Assembly: GCA_025353435.1 (NCBI GenBank)
Contig: JANXQR010000285.1
Span: 1-8,434 of the forward strand
Source of the DNA: Acidobacteriota bacterium
GTDB taxonomy: Bacteria; Acidobacteriota; Terriglobia; Terriglobales; Acidobacteriaceae
Direction: 5' to 3'
DNA length: 8,434 nucleotides
Position numbers and translations under genes: made by a program. Positions 1-7,522 of the stretch are shown piece after piece. The notes below the pieces were generated by a model, which ran no database searches, was not told the origin of the DNA, and saw only the letters and a list, made by a program, of their open reading frames with translations. Each line of letters starts with the position of its first letter. The stretch's first letter is position 1.

Positions 1-1668
1 GAAGGCCAGGTCTACAACTCGCAGCTTTGGGAGTACAGCCTGCTGCGCCTGAACCAGCTCGAATACTTTGAGCCGCTCAAGGTAGACCAGGATTCTGAAG
101 CGCACCAGGACGCAGAAGCCGGCACCGTGGACCTGCTGCTGAAGGTAAGGGAGAAGGGCAAGAACTCCATCGGATTGAACGGCGGCGTCAGTGGTCTCTC
201 CGGCGCGTTTCTCGGCGTGAACTACCAGACCAATAACTTCCTTGGCCTGGGCGAAACGCTCAGCCTGCAGGGCAATCTGGGCAACGTCAGCCGCCAGTTC
301 ACATTTGGATTCACGCAACCCTACGTGCACAATCGTCCGCTGAACTTCGGATTCCAGGTGTTCAACAACAAGCAGGATTTCAACGCGGCCAAGAACTACC
401 AGGCGACAACAGGCCAGGCGGCGAACCTGTCGCAGGCGCAGCAGTCGCTAACGCAGAACTACAACCAGGCGTCAGTGGGTGCGAACTTTTCATTGAGCTA
501 TCCATTGAAGCGGCATGCGTTCCAGCGCCTGGGCGTGACTTATTCGCTGACCAAGTCGTCCATCACCGCATTCTCGACGGCGTCGCAGACGTTCTTCCAG
601 ACCATCAGCTTCCGTTCCGGCATTCAAGGATCGAACTCGCTGAATGGCATCGTGAACAGTTCAGCTTCGTTCACCTACTCCTACAACACCATCAACAACC
701 CGTTGCGCCCCCGGACCGGCAAAGAATACTCTGCCGCCTTTCAGTTCTCCGGCATTGGCGGCAACCTGCGCTACATTGCCCCGTTCGTGTCGTACCGCAG
801 CTTCCGCTCGATGCATTTCCTGAGGCCTTCAGCGAATGGGCGCAACGTGCTGGGGCTCCGTGCGCAGCTCGGCTACGTGCAAGGCTTCGGTGGCGATGTG
901 GCGCCGCCCAACAACCGCTTCTACGCCGGCGGCGAGAGCGAAATTCGCGGGTTCGACATTCGCGGCGCAACCCCGTACGGCTGGGTTCCCAGCCGCGTCA
1001 CGGTGCAGCTCACCAACCCTGATGGAAGCTGCGTACCGCGCGACCCCACCAATCCACAGCTTCAGCAGTGCATCCAGGTGCCGCTGCCGGTCTACGGAAT
1101 CGCTTCGATTGGCGGCGATACCAGCCTAACGACCAACGCGGAATATCGCATTCCTATTGCCGGTCCGGTTACGTTCTCGTTCTTTGACGACTTCGGCATC
1201 ACCACAGCTTTAAATCGCGACCAGCTGAAGCAGAGCCCGCAAGGTTTCGCGTCGCTTCTCGCCCCACTCTATGGCTGCCCGGTCTACAACAACGGCGCAT
1301 GCCAGGGCGGGATCCCAGGATCGCAGGTGGGGTTCCAGAGGGACATCCGGCCGATTGCGGGAACCAACTTTGTCCCGCGCATGTCGCTGGGCGGCGAACT
1401 GTCGGTGATCATGCCGGTCATCAATGCGCCGTTTCGGTTGTATTTTGCCTACAATCCACTGCGGCTCTACGAACGGCCGTTTTGCAATGAGAACTTGAAC
1501 GGCAGCCGTAACCAGAGCTGCAGCGCCCAACTCATCACGCGCGACTTGTTCCCGCCCGGAGGCGCCGGCGATTTTACCTACGCGCAGGCCATTGAGGGTT
1601 ACGGAGCACAGAATCTATTCCGCGAGCCGCGCAAAACGTTCCGTCTGACGGTGTCGACGACGTTCTAG
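1..1668 (+). CDS. bamA: Outer membrane protein assembly factor BamA, C-terminal part (5' end outside the window)
   Basis: Central subunit of the BAM complex, which folds and inserts beta-barrel proteins into the outer membrane. The frame is open from base 1, giving 555 residues. The first ~50 look like the end of the last POTRA domain (tyrosine/leucine-rich helix, then a strand ending LLLKVREKGK). The rest is an Omp85 16-strand barrel with alternating aromatic strands. The hallmark loop-6 motif is present as GGESEIRGFDIRG, with the Arg-Gly-Phe core at nt 946-954. The protein ends in ...LTVSTTF, the C-terminal phenylalanine beta-signal expected of a barrel. A GTG at 127 could be read as a start but lies inside the POTRA-barrel junction, so the gene must begin upstream. 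Three predicted outer loops each carry a pair of cysteines (codons 1030/1069, 1276/1300, 1483/1519). The upstream POTRA domains are not visible. Family assignment is firm. Confidence 0.95.
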   Translation, partial: EGQVYNSQLWEYSLLRLNQLEYFEPLKVDQDSEAHQDAEAGTVDLLLKVREKGKNSIGLNGGVSGLSGAFLGVNYQTNNFLGLGETLSLQGNLGNVSRQFTFGFTQPYVHNRPLNFGFQVFNNKQDFNAAKNYQATTGQAANLSQAQQSLTQNYNQASVGANFSLSYPLKRHAFQRLGVTYSLTKSSITAFSTASQTFFQTISFRSGIQGSNSLNGIVNSSASFTYSYNTINNPLRPRTGKEYSAAFQFSGIGGNLRYIAPFVSYRSFRSMHFLRPSANGRNVLGLRAQLGYVQGFGGDVAPPNNRFYAGGESEIRGFDIRGATPYGWVPSRVTVQLTNPDGSCVPRDPTNPQLQQCIQVPLPVYGIASIGGDTSLTTNAEYRIPIAGPVTFSFFDDFGITTALNRDQLKQSPQGFASLLAPLYGCPVYNNGACQGGIPGSQVGFQRDIRPIAGTNFVPRMSLGGELSVIMPVINAPFRLYFAYNPLRLYERPFCNENLNGSRNQSCSAQLITRDLFPPGGAGDFTYAQAIEGYGAQNLFREPRKTFRLTVSTTF

Positions 1669-1696
1669 AAGCAAATTCAGCTCTCACTTCTCGCCG

Positions 1697-1729
1697 AAAA
1701 GCCGCTCCGATGGGCGGCCTTTTCGTTTT
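1697..1729 (+). terminator. Intrinsic terminator after bamA
   Basis: A 7-bp stem GCCGCTC/GGGCGGC (1701-1707 with 1712-1718, one G-T pair) closes a CGAT loop and is followed by CTTTTCGTTTT. An A-run precedes the stem, so it may also work weakly in the other direction. It sits 32 bases after the bamA stop and separates bamA from the propeller gene. Confidence 0.85.
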
Positions 1730-1799
1730 GGATTTCGTCGGAATAGGTAGGCGAGGGTTGCGGTTTGAACCCTTTCCGCAAGCCGGAAGCCGCATTCAC

Positions 1800-1826
1800 T
1801 TTACTTTCAGGCACGCCGTGTATCCT
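1800..1826 (+). promoter_or_regulatory. Weak candidate promoter for the propeller gene
   Basis: TTTACT and TATCCT are separated by 15 bases, a short spacer, upstream of the propeller start. The bamA terminator upstream implies that a promoter should lie in this 245-base gap, but these boxes are poor matches. Nothing better is visible between 1730 and 1913. This is inference only. Confidence 0.25.
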
Positions 1827-1902
1827 CGAAGCGCGAAGAACGGGTCCTGAATCCCCATCCCAAAACAGTTGCGGCGGAGATGTGCCGCACCAATGCATCG
1901 CT

Positions 1903-1907
1903 GGAGA
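1903..1907 (+). promoter_or_regulatory. Shine-Dalgarno site that sets the propeller start
   Basis: GGAGA lies 6 bases before the ATG at 1914. This favours that start over the in-frame TTG at 1869 and ATG at 1893, neither of which has a well-spaced ribosome site. Only the 1914 start places a signal peptide at the N-terminus. Confidence 0.75.
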
Positions 1908-1913
1908 ATCACC

Positions 1914-2984
1914 ATGACATGTAAGCCATTTGTCGTTGCAGCACTCGCCCTAATGGTCCCTTTGGCAGGCGTGATCCACGCGCAAGATAGCGGACCGTAC
2001 AAGATTGTGAAGATCCAGTTGACGGGGGGCGATGGCGGATTTGACTACGTGACCGCTGACCCCGATGGCCGCAATCTTTTTGTGGCGCGGTCTGGACCTG
2101 CGGGGCATGTTGGCGTCTTCAACCTCGATACGCTGGCGCAGGTCGGCGACATGGCTGGTGTGAGCTCACATGGTGGTGCTGTGGACACCTCGACCGGCCA
2201 TGGATTCGCAACTTCGAAGCCGGTGACGATGTTCGATGCGAAGACCTTCGCGGTGCTCAAGAAAATCGATACCCAGGGGAATCCTGACGGCTACTTGAAC
2301 GACACGTTCAATCACCACTTCTACATCCTCAGCCATGCGGAGCCGAATATCACGGTGCTCGACGACAAGGACGGGTCGATCCTGGGAACGATCAATATTG
2401 ATGGCGCGCCCGAGCAGGCTGTGGCCGATGGCAAGGGCAAGATTTACGTCGACATTGAAGACAAGTCGGCAATCGCGGTGATCGACGCCGCCACTATGAA
2501 AATGGTGGGCAAATACGACGTGTCGAGCAAGGGCGGCGGGTGCGCGGGGCTGGCGCTCGATGCAACGAACAGCATTCTTTTCGCCGCGTGCCGTGACAAC
2601 AAGAACATGATTATTTTGTCGGCGACGGATGGGCACATCATCACCGATCTTCCCATCGGCAACGGTTGCGACGGAGCGGTCTTCAATCCCGCGACCATGG
2701 AAGTGTTCAGCTCCCAGGGAGATGGAACGCTGACCGTGATCAAGGAGGATTCGCCGACCAGCTTCCGGGTCGAGGAGACGGTGCCCACGCCGGCTCGAGC
2801 CAAAACTCTGACTCTGGATTCGAAGACCCAGCAGATTTATCTCATAACCGCGGAGTTTGGTCCGGTCCCGACACCCCCGCCGAATGCTCCGCCTCCGCCA
2901 GCAGGCACGCCGGCGTGGATGCGCGGACCGCGTGCGCCCATGATCCCGCATTCGTTTCAGATTGTCGTTGTCGGCAAGGAATGA
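1914..2984 (+). CDS. Secreted YncE-like seven-bladed beta-propeller protein
   Basis: 356 residues. Residues 1-23 form a signal peptide (Lys-4, hydrophobic core, Ile-His-Ala then Gln), so the protein should be periplasmic or exported. The mature part is a chain of WD40/NHL-like blades with recurring phrases of the type ADPDGRNLFVA, VFNLDTLAQV, VLDDKDGSILGTI and VIDAATMKMVGKY. That is the pattern of the YncE / 'YVTN' propeller superfamily. A proline-rich stretch at about residues 317-345 precedes the last strand (FQIVVVGKE), so it probably forms a loop in the closing blade. No catalytic residues can be named. Propellers of this type usually bind a ligand or partner, and the substrate is unknown here. 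The next gene begins 22 bases downstream with its own ribosome site, so the two are likely co-transcribed. Fold confidence is high; function is unknown. Confidence 0.85.
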   Translation: MTCKPFVVAALALMVPLAGVIHAQDSGPYKIVKIQLTGGDGGFDYVTADPDGRNLFVARSGPAGHVGVFNLDTLAQVGDMAGVSSHGGAVDTSTGHGFATSKPVTMFDAKTFAVLKKIDTQGNPDGYLNDTFNHHFYILSHAEPNITVLDDKDGSILGTINIDGAPEQAVADGKGKIYVDIEDKSAIAVIDAATMKMVGKYDVSSKGGGCAGLALDATNSILFAACRDNKNMIILSATDGHIITDLPIGNGCDGAVFNPATMEVFSSQGDGTLTVIKEDSPTSFRVEETVPTPARAKTLTLDSKTQQIYLITAEFGPVPTPPPNAPPPPAGTPAWMRGPRAPMIPHSFQIVVVGKE

Positions 2985-2995
2985 TTCACGGCAGC

Positions 2996-3000
2996 AGGAG
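2996..3000 (+). promoter_or_regulatory. Shine-Dalgarno site for the VOC gene
   Basis: AGGAG lies 6 bases before the ATG at 3007, ideal spacing. It marks 3007 as the original translation start, in a different frame from most of the coding sequence. The GTG at 3054, which opens the main frame, has no comparable site. This is the main argument that the gene is frameshifted. Confidence 0.75.
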
Positions 3001-3006
3001 CTAGTG

Positions 3007-3416
3007 ATGCCTGATTCTGAGAAGGGCAGCACGATTCAGACGAGCATCGCTCCGTGGCTTTCGCTCGGGGCGGTGCCGCGGCCGTGGAGTTTTACAAGGT
3101 CGCGTTCGGCGCTGAGCAGGTGTTTCGGATCGAAGATCCAGATGGAAACGTGGTGGCGCGGCTTTCCGTGGGCGGCGCCGAATTCTGGGTCAGCGACGAG
3201 AGCCCGGAGCACGGCAACACCGCCCCCAATCCCGCCGCCGGAAACTCTGTTCGCATGGTTCTTACCGTGGCGGATCCGGATGCGGTTTTTGATCAGGCAG
3301 TCCGCGCCGGGGCGTCTGCCGTCGCGGCGATGAGCGAGGAACACGGGTGGCGCGTGGGTCGGGTCGCGGATCCTTTTGGGCACCACTGGGAGATCGGCCG
3401 CCAAGTGGCTGAATAG
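3007..3416 (+). pseudogene. VOC (glyoxalase/bleomycin-resistance fold, PhnB-like) protein, apparently frameshifted
   Basis: Two frames together give one ordinary VOC-family protein of about 136 residues. Frame 1 from the ATG at 3007 encodes MPDSEKG...IQTSIAPWLS, the usual first strand of PhnB-like proteins. The rest (GGAAAVEFYKVAFGAEQVF..., DPDGNVVARL, ...ADPFGHHWEIG) is in frame 3 from about 3066. The break falls within about 3062-3067, where one base seems to be missing between the Leu-Ser codons and CGGGGCGGT. The 3054-3416 frame alone would give 120 residues lacking the first strand. The C-terminal HHWEIG carries the glutamate often used for metal binding in this fold. The family contains isomerases, dioxygenases and resistance proteins, so the reaction is unknown. 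The cause could be a real mutation or a sequencing/assembly error. It probably shared a transcript with the propeller gene. Confidence 0.75.
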
Positions 3417-3509
3417 CCCGTCCAGAGCGCGACTGACCCCGCTTGGATCATGAAGGCGCGGATTCTCGAAGATGCACTGATTTTGGGGCGAAATTCAAGG
3501 CGCGCTGGT

Positions 3510-3539
3510 TTGACGCCCCCTAATTCAGGCACCTATAAT
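3510..3539 (+). promoter_or_regulatory. Sigma-70-type promoter of the first ompH gene
   Basis: TTGACG (3510-3515) and a perfect TATAAT (3534-3539) are separated by 18 bases. A start of transcription near A3546 is inferred. The same boxes recur before the second ompH gene, which strongly supports function. Confidence 0.8.
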
Positions 3540-3545
3540 CCACAT

Positions 3546-3703
3546 AGTTCCTGGTGTGATCTTCGTCTGCGTCTTTTCCTGCCTGTACCCTCCGGTGCAC
3601 AGCCCGAAGAAAAGAGACCGTGACGGCCTCAGGCAGAGCGTGGGCGCTCGTTGCAAGTTACGCGTGGCAGCGAATGGGAACGAACAAGGAGTTTCAGATT
3701 CAA
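3546..3703 (+). promoter_or_regulatory. Long 5' leader of the first ompH mRNA
   Basis: About 158 bases lie between the inferred transcription start and the ATG. The first ~40 bases share TAGTTCCTG and GCGTCTT with the leader of the second gene; the middle has diverged. CTGCCTG (3579-3585) can pair with CAGGCAG (3630-3636). A GTG at 3620 is in frame with ompH, but it would bury the signal peptide behind 28 residues and is rejected as the start. A regulatory role is inferred only from length and conservation. Confidence 0.45.
3686..3691 (+). promoter_or_regulatory. Ribosome binding site of the first ompH gene, with long spacing
   Basis: AAGGAG lies 12 bases before the ATG at 3704, longer than usual. 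An in-frame ATT at 3698 lies at the ideal 6 bases. The second copy has exactly the same arrangement. I keep the ATG as the start because it directly opens a classic signal peptide. Confidence 0.65.
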
Positions 3704-4342
3704 ATGAAGCGTAATTTCGCAGTAGCAGCAGTCCTCGCCTCGGGTCTTGCCCTGAGTGCCGCCGCACAAACAGCAGCCACTTCCGCCCCGGCCGCCGCAC
3801 CCAAGGTTGCTGTAATCGAGTTTCAGGCGGCGGTTACATCGACCAACGAATTCCAGCGCGATTTCGGCGATCTGCAGAAGAAGTTTGAGCCGCAGCGCAC
3901 GCAGCTTAAGGCCCTCGGCGATGAAGTGGACTCGCTGACCAAGCAACTGCAGACTCAGGCTGACAAGCTCAGTGACGCGGAGCGCGCCAGCAAGGCCAAG
4001 ACGATCGACGACAAGAAGAAGCAGGCACAGCGCGTTGCAGAGGACGCCCAGAACGACTACCAATCGGCCATGCAGGAGACCTTTGGCAAGGTGGCTTCAA
4101 AGGTGGACGAGCTGCTTAACACCTACGCCAAGGATCAGGGCTTCACGCTGGTGATCGACGCAACCGAGCAGCAGCAGCAACCTCCCACCGTGCTCTATGC
4201 GGCTCCTTCAAGCAACATCACCAAGGCGATTGTGGATGCCTATAACGTGAAGTCGGGCGTGCCCGCACCGCCGCCGTCTGCTCCAGCGCCGGCAGCCACA
4301 TCGCCCAAGCCAGCCGCACCCAAGGCTCCAGCAGGACGTTAA
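3704..4342 (+). CDS. Periplasmic chaperone of the Skp/OmpH family, copy 1
   Basis: 212 residues. Skp/OmpH proteins are periplasmic holdases that keep unfolded outer-membrane proteins soluble on the way to BamA. Residues 1-21 form a signal peptide (Lys-Arg, hydrophobic core, Ala-Ala-Ala before Gln). The core starts at about residue 34 with KVAVIEFQ, the family's first strand. A long charged alpha-helical coiled-coil hairpin follows (about 50-130, rich in Lys, Glu, Gln), then the closing segment GFTLVIDA and a conserved ITKAIVDAYN. The last ~27 residues are Pro/Ala-rich and look disordered; E. coli Skp has no such tail. It is a close paralogue of the next gene. It has its own promoter upstream and a strong terminator downstream. 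It lies near bamA as is common, but separated from it by two genes. Family assignment is firm; division of labour between the copies is unknown. Confidence 0.9.
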   Translation: MKRNFAVAAVLASGLALSAAAQTAATSAPAAAPKVAVIEFQAAVTSTNEFQRDFGDLQKKFEPQRTQLKALGDEVDSLTKQLQTQADKLSDAERASKAKTIDDKKKQAQRVAEDAQNDYQSAMQETFGKVASKVDELLNTYAKDQGFTLVIDATEQQQQPPTVLYAAPSSNITKAIVDAYNVKSGVPAPPPSAPAPAATSPKPAAPKAPAGR

Positions 4343-4365
4343 TTGAAGTTTGGATTTAATCAGCC

Positions 4366-4399
4366 AAAGGGGAGCCACTTGTGGCTCCTCTTTTTGCTT
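4366..4399 (+). terminator. Intrinsic terminator between the two ompH genes
   Basis: The perfect stem GGAGCCA/TGGCTCC (4371-4377 with 4382-4388, loop CTTG) can extend outward through G-T, G-C and A-T pairs. It is followed by TCTTTTTGCTTTT. The hairpin ends just before the -35 of the second promoter, so the two ompH genes are separate transcription units. Confidence 0.9.
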
Positions 4400-4408
4400 T
4401 TCCAAGGT

Positions 4409-4437
4409 TTGACGCTCCTATTCCGCGCCCCTATAAT
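4409..4437 (+). promoter_or_regulatory. Sigma-70-type promoter of the second ompH gene
   Basis: TTGACG (4409-4414) and TATAAT (4432-4437) are separated by 17 bases. TAGTTCCTG follows the -10 at the same 5-base distance as in the first copy. Transcription start is inferred near A4444. Confidence 0.85.
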
Positions 4438-4443
4438 CCTTCT

Positions 4444-4598
4444 AGTTCCTGCCGCGTCTGTATCCGCGTCTTATTCTGCTGTGATCCCCACAGAGTGACG
4501 AGAGATTTTCGGACAAGCGGGACTTTGTGCGCGCGCCAATCCGCTCCCAAAGTGAAAGCGGCGCCGTCAAAGGTATTCTGAAGGAGTTCTCGATTCAA
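4444..4598 (+). promoter_or_regulatory. Long 5' leader of the second ompH mRNA
   Basis: About 155 bases, nearly the same length as in the first copy. GCGTCTTATTCTG at 4466-4478 matches GCGTCTTTTCCTG at 3569-3581. Local hairpins are possible: CTGTG/CACAG around 4478-4492, and ACTTTG with CAAAGT flanking about 4522-4555. These are not the same pairs as in copy 1, so a shared RNA fold is not shown. An in-frame upstream start at 4527 is rejected for the same signal-peptide reason. Confidence 0.45.
4581..4586 (+). promoter_or_regulatory. Ribosome binding site of the second ompH gene, with long spacing
   Basis: AAGGAG lies 12 bases before the ATG at 4599 and 6 bases before an in-frame ATT at 4593. 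The geometry is identical to copy 1. Confidence 0.65.
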
Positions 4599-5288
4599 AT
4601 GAACCGCTCGTTTCTCTTTTCCGTGTTGTTGGCTTCGAGTTTCACCGCGGCAGCTCTTGCGCAAACTCCTCTTGCACCCATGCCCTCCGCACCAGGGGCC
4701 GCTGACGCGGCTCCAGCAGGGCCCGTCGGCCCCGCCAAGATTGCGGTGGTCGCCTTCCAGGTGGCAGTGAGCCAGACCAATGAATTTCAGCGCGCGTTCA
4801 CTGACCTGCAGAAAAAGTGGGATCCCAAGCGGCAGCAGTTGAAGGCCTTGAGCGACGAGTTGGATAAGTTGACCAAGGATTATCAAGCGCAGGGCGACAA
4901 ACTCAGCGAGGCTGAGCGCGCTTCTCGGGCCAAGGCGATCGAAGACAAGAAGAAGGTTTTCGACCGCGATCAGGGAAACGATCAGACCGACTTTCAGCAG
5001 GAGATGCAGGAACTCTACGTGGCAACGGCCTCCAAGGTGTACGACGTGCTCTCAGGCTATGCCGAGAAGGACGGATACACGCTGGTCCTCGATATCTCAG
5101 CCCAGCAGACCCCGGTGCTTTTCGCCCTTCCAACGACTGACATCACGAAGCCAGTTATCGAGGCGTACAACGTGAAGTCGGGTGTGCCGCCCCTCCCGGC
5201 TGGTTCCCCCGTTGCTCCGGCGCCGGGCGCTCCGAAGACGCCTTCGGCTCCCAAGATGACCCCGCCCAAGACTCCCCCGAGCAAGTAA
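4599..5288 (+). CDS. Periplasmic chaperone of the Skp/OmpH family, copy 2
   Basis: 229 residues. The signal peptide covers residues 1-21 (Asn-Arg, hydrophobic core, Ala-Leu-Ala before Gln). A Pro/Ala-rich linker of about 25 residues precedes the core, which begins KIAVVAFQ at about residue 47. A charged coiled-coil hairpin follows, with the blocks TNEFQR, LTKD and DKLSEAERAS matching copy 1. Then come GYTLVLDIS and ITKPVIEAYNVKSGVP, also matching. The last ~34 residues are a Pro/Lys/Ala-rich tail, different in sequence from copy 1 but of the same kind. The expected role is binding of unfolded outer-membrane barrel proteins in the periplasm, upstream of BamA. The gene has its own promoter; a strong hairpin without a U-run follows. 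Whether the two paralogues form mixed trimers or serve different clients cannot be seen from sequence. Confidence 0.9.
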   Translation: MNRSFLFSVLLASSFTAAALAQTPLAPMPSAPGAADAAPAGPVGPAKIAVVAFQVAVSQTNEFQRAFTDLQKKWDPKRQQLKALSDELDKLTKDYQAQGDKLSEAERASRAKAIEDKKKVFDRDQGNDQTDFQQEMQELYVATASKVYDVLSGYAEKDGYTLVLDISAQQTPVLFALPTTDITKPVIEAYNVKSGVPPLPAGSPVAPAPGAPKTPSAPKMTPPKTPPSK

Positions 5289-5309
5289 TTCCGGGTGGTT
5301 TTTGATGCT

Positions 5310-5332
5310 GGGCGCGGCCTCACGCCGCGCCC
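5310..5332 (+). terminator. Strong GC hairpin after the second ompH gene (atypical terminator)
   Basis: A perfect 9-bp inverted repeat GGGCGCGGC/GCCGCGCCC with a CTCAC loop lies 21 bases after the ompH stop. There is no T-run on either strand downstream of it; the only T-run (5299-5303) precedes it. It may end or stabilise the ompH transcript, but it is not a canonical intrinsic terminator. Confidence 0.5.
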
Positions 5333-5661
5333 GCAAAATATTCTGTACGCATCACCCGAAAGTGTTATATTCCGTAGGGTTACCCACTGAGACCGCATCT
5401 CCGGCTGCAGCAAAACTTAGGCTGCTTGGGAGGGTTTGGTCTGCCCGTCCACAGCAACGCCAGCCTGTGGAAAATTTTGTGGATTACGGGGGGCGACCAA
5501 TTGAAAAATGATGAATTTCACCCCTTGTCAGACCGGGCCACAATCTGCTAGAAAACATAAGTCATTTATTTTCAATAACTAGCAAGACGAGAAAGCGGCA
5601 ACTTCCAGTCATCCTCCAGTTTGCACCGGATATGGTTCCAGATGAAGGGTTTCCACAGATG

Positions 5662-5700
5662 GTGATTAACAGCACATGACTCGTCTGTGCCCCAAATCAC
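5662..5700 (-). terminator. Imperfect hairpin just downstream of lepA
   Basis: GTGATT (5662-5667) pairs with AATCAC (5695-5700), and GCACA (5672-5676) with TGTGC (5686-5690), across a small internal loop. It begins 10 bases beyond the lepA stop on the minus strand. There is no T-run after it, so termination is a guess. Confidence 0.3.
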
Positions 5701-5710
5701 ATTTAATCGT

Positions 5711-7522
<1,812 letters not shown>

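Larger units (their letters stand above)
3507..4342 (+). repeat. Diverged tandem duplication, copy 1 (promoter + leader + ompH)
   Basis: The block from GGTTTGACG through the ompH stop is repeated in diverged form at 4406-5288. Shared landmarks in the same order are the -35, the -10, TAGTTCCTG, GCGTCTT, AAGGAGTT, GATTCAAATGAA and the whole coding region. The offset between copies is about 895-900 bases. Confidence 0.7.
4406..5288 (+). repeat. Diverged tandem duplication, copy 2 (promoter + leader + ompH)
   Basis: Counterpart of 3507-4342, with the same order of promoter boxes, leader blocks, ribosome site and coding region. Divergence is extensive in the middle of the leader and in the protein tail, so the duplication is old. 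Confidence 0.7.
5289..5710. other. Gene-free interval of 422 bases between convergent genes
   Basis: No convincing coding frame on either strand; the short frame at 5302-5511 has no ribosome site and no recognisable sequence. Contents: the GC hairpin at 5310-5332; a TATATT at 5366-5371 with only a poor -35; nested inverted repeats at 5390-5442; DnaA-box-like 9-mers at 5466-5474, 5478-5486 and 5649-5657, plus a weaker TCCACA core at 5449-5454; an AT-rich stretch at about 5551-5582 with a small TTATT/AATAA hairpin; and a weak two-part hairpin at 5662-5700 next to the lepA stop. No T-run terminator for lepA is visible. Confidence 0.7.

Noticed and set aside
1764..1788. tRNA T-arm-like string GGTTTGAACCC
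   Set aside because: No flanking anticodon arm, acceptor stem or CCA-side pairing could be drawn around it.
2166..3032. 288-residue open frame on the minus strand opposite the propeller gene
   Set aside because: It overlaps a well-supported plus-strand gene. The translation is Arg/His-rich with no recognisable motif and no ribosome site, typical of antisense frames in GC-rich DNA.
3054..3416. Intact 120-residue VOC protein starting at GTG 3054
   Set aside because: No ribosome site, and the first strand of the fold is found in the other frame behind a well-placed site at 2996-3000, so a frameshifted longer gene explains more.
3629..4063. Leu/Cys-rich minus-strand frame opposite the first ompH gene
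   Set aside because: It arises from the reverse complement of the Lys/Glu/Gln coiled-coil codons. The ompH frame has promoter, ribosome site, signal peptide and terminator.
5302..5511. 69-residue plus-strand frame in the convergent gap
   Set aside because: It starts inside the GC hairpin region, lacks a ribosome site and resembles no protein I know.
5289..5710. Chromosomal origin of replication as a firm call
   Set aside because: There are only two good DnaA-like 9-mers, no dnaA/dnaN/gidA neighbour, and flanking genes are transcribed towards the interval. Kept only as a low-weight finding.
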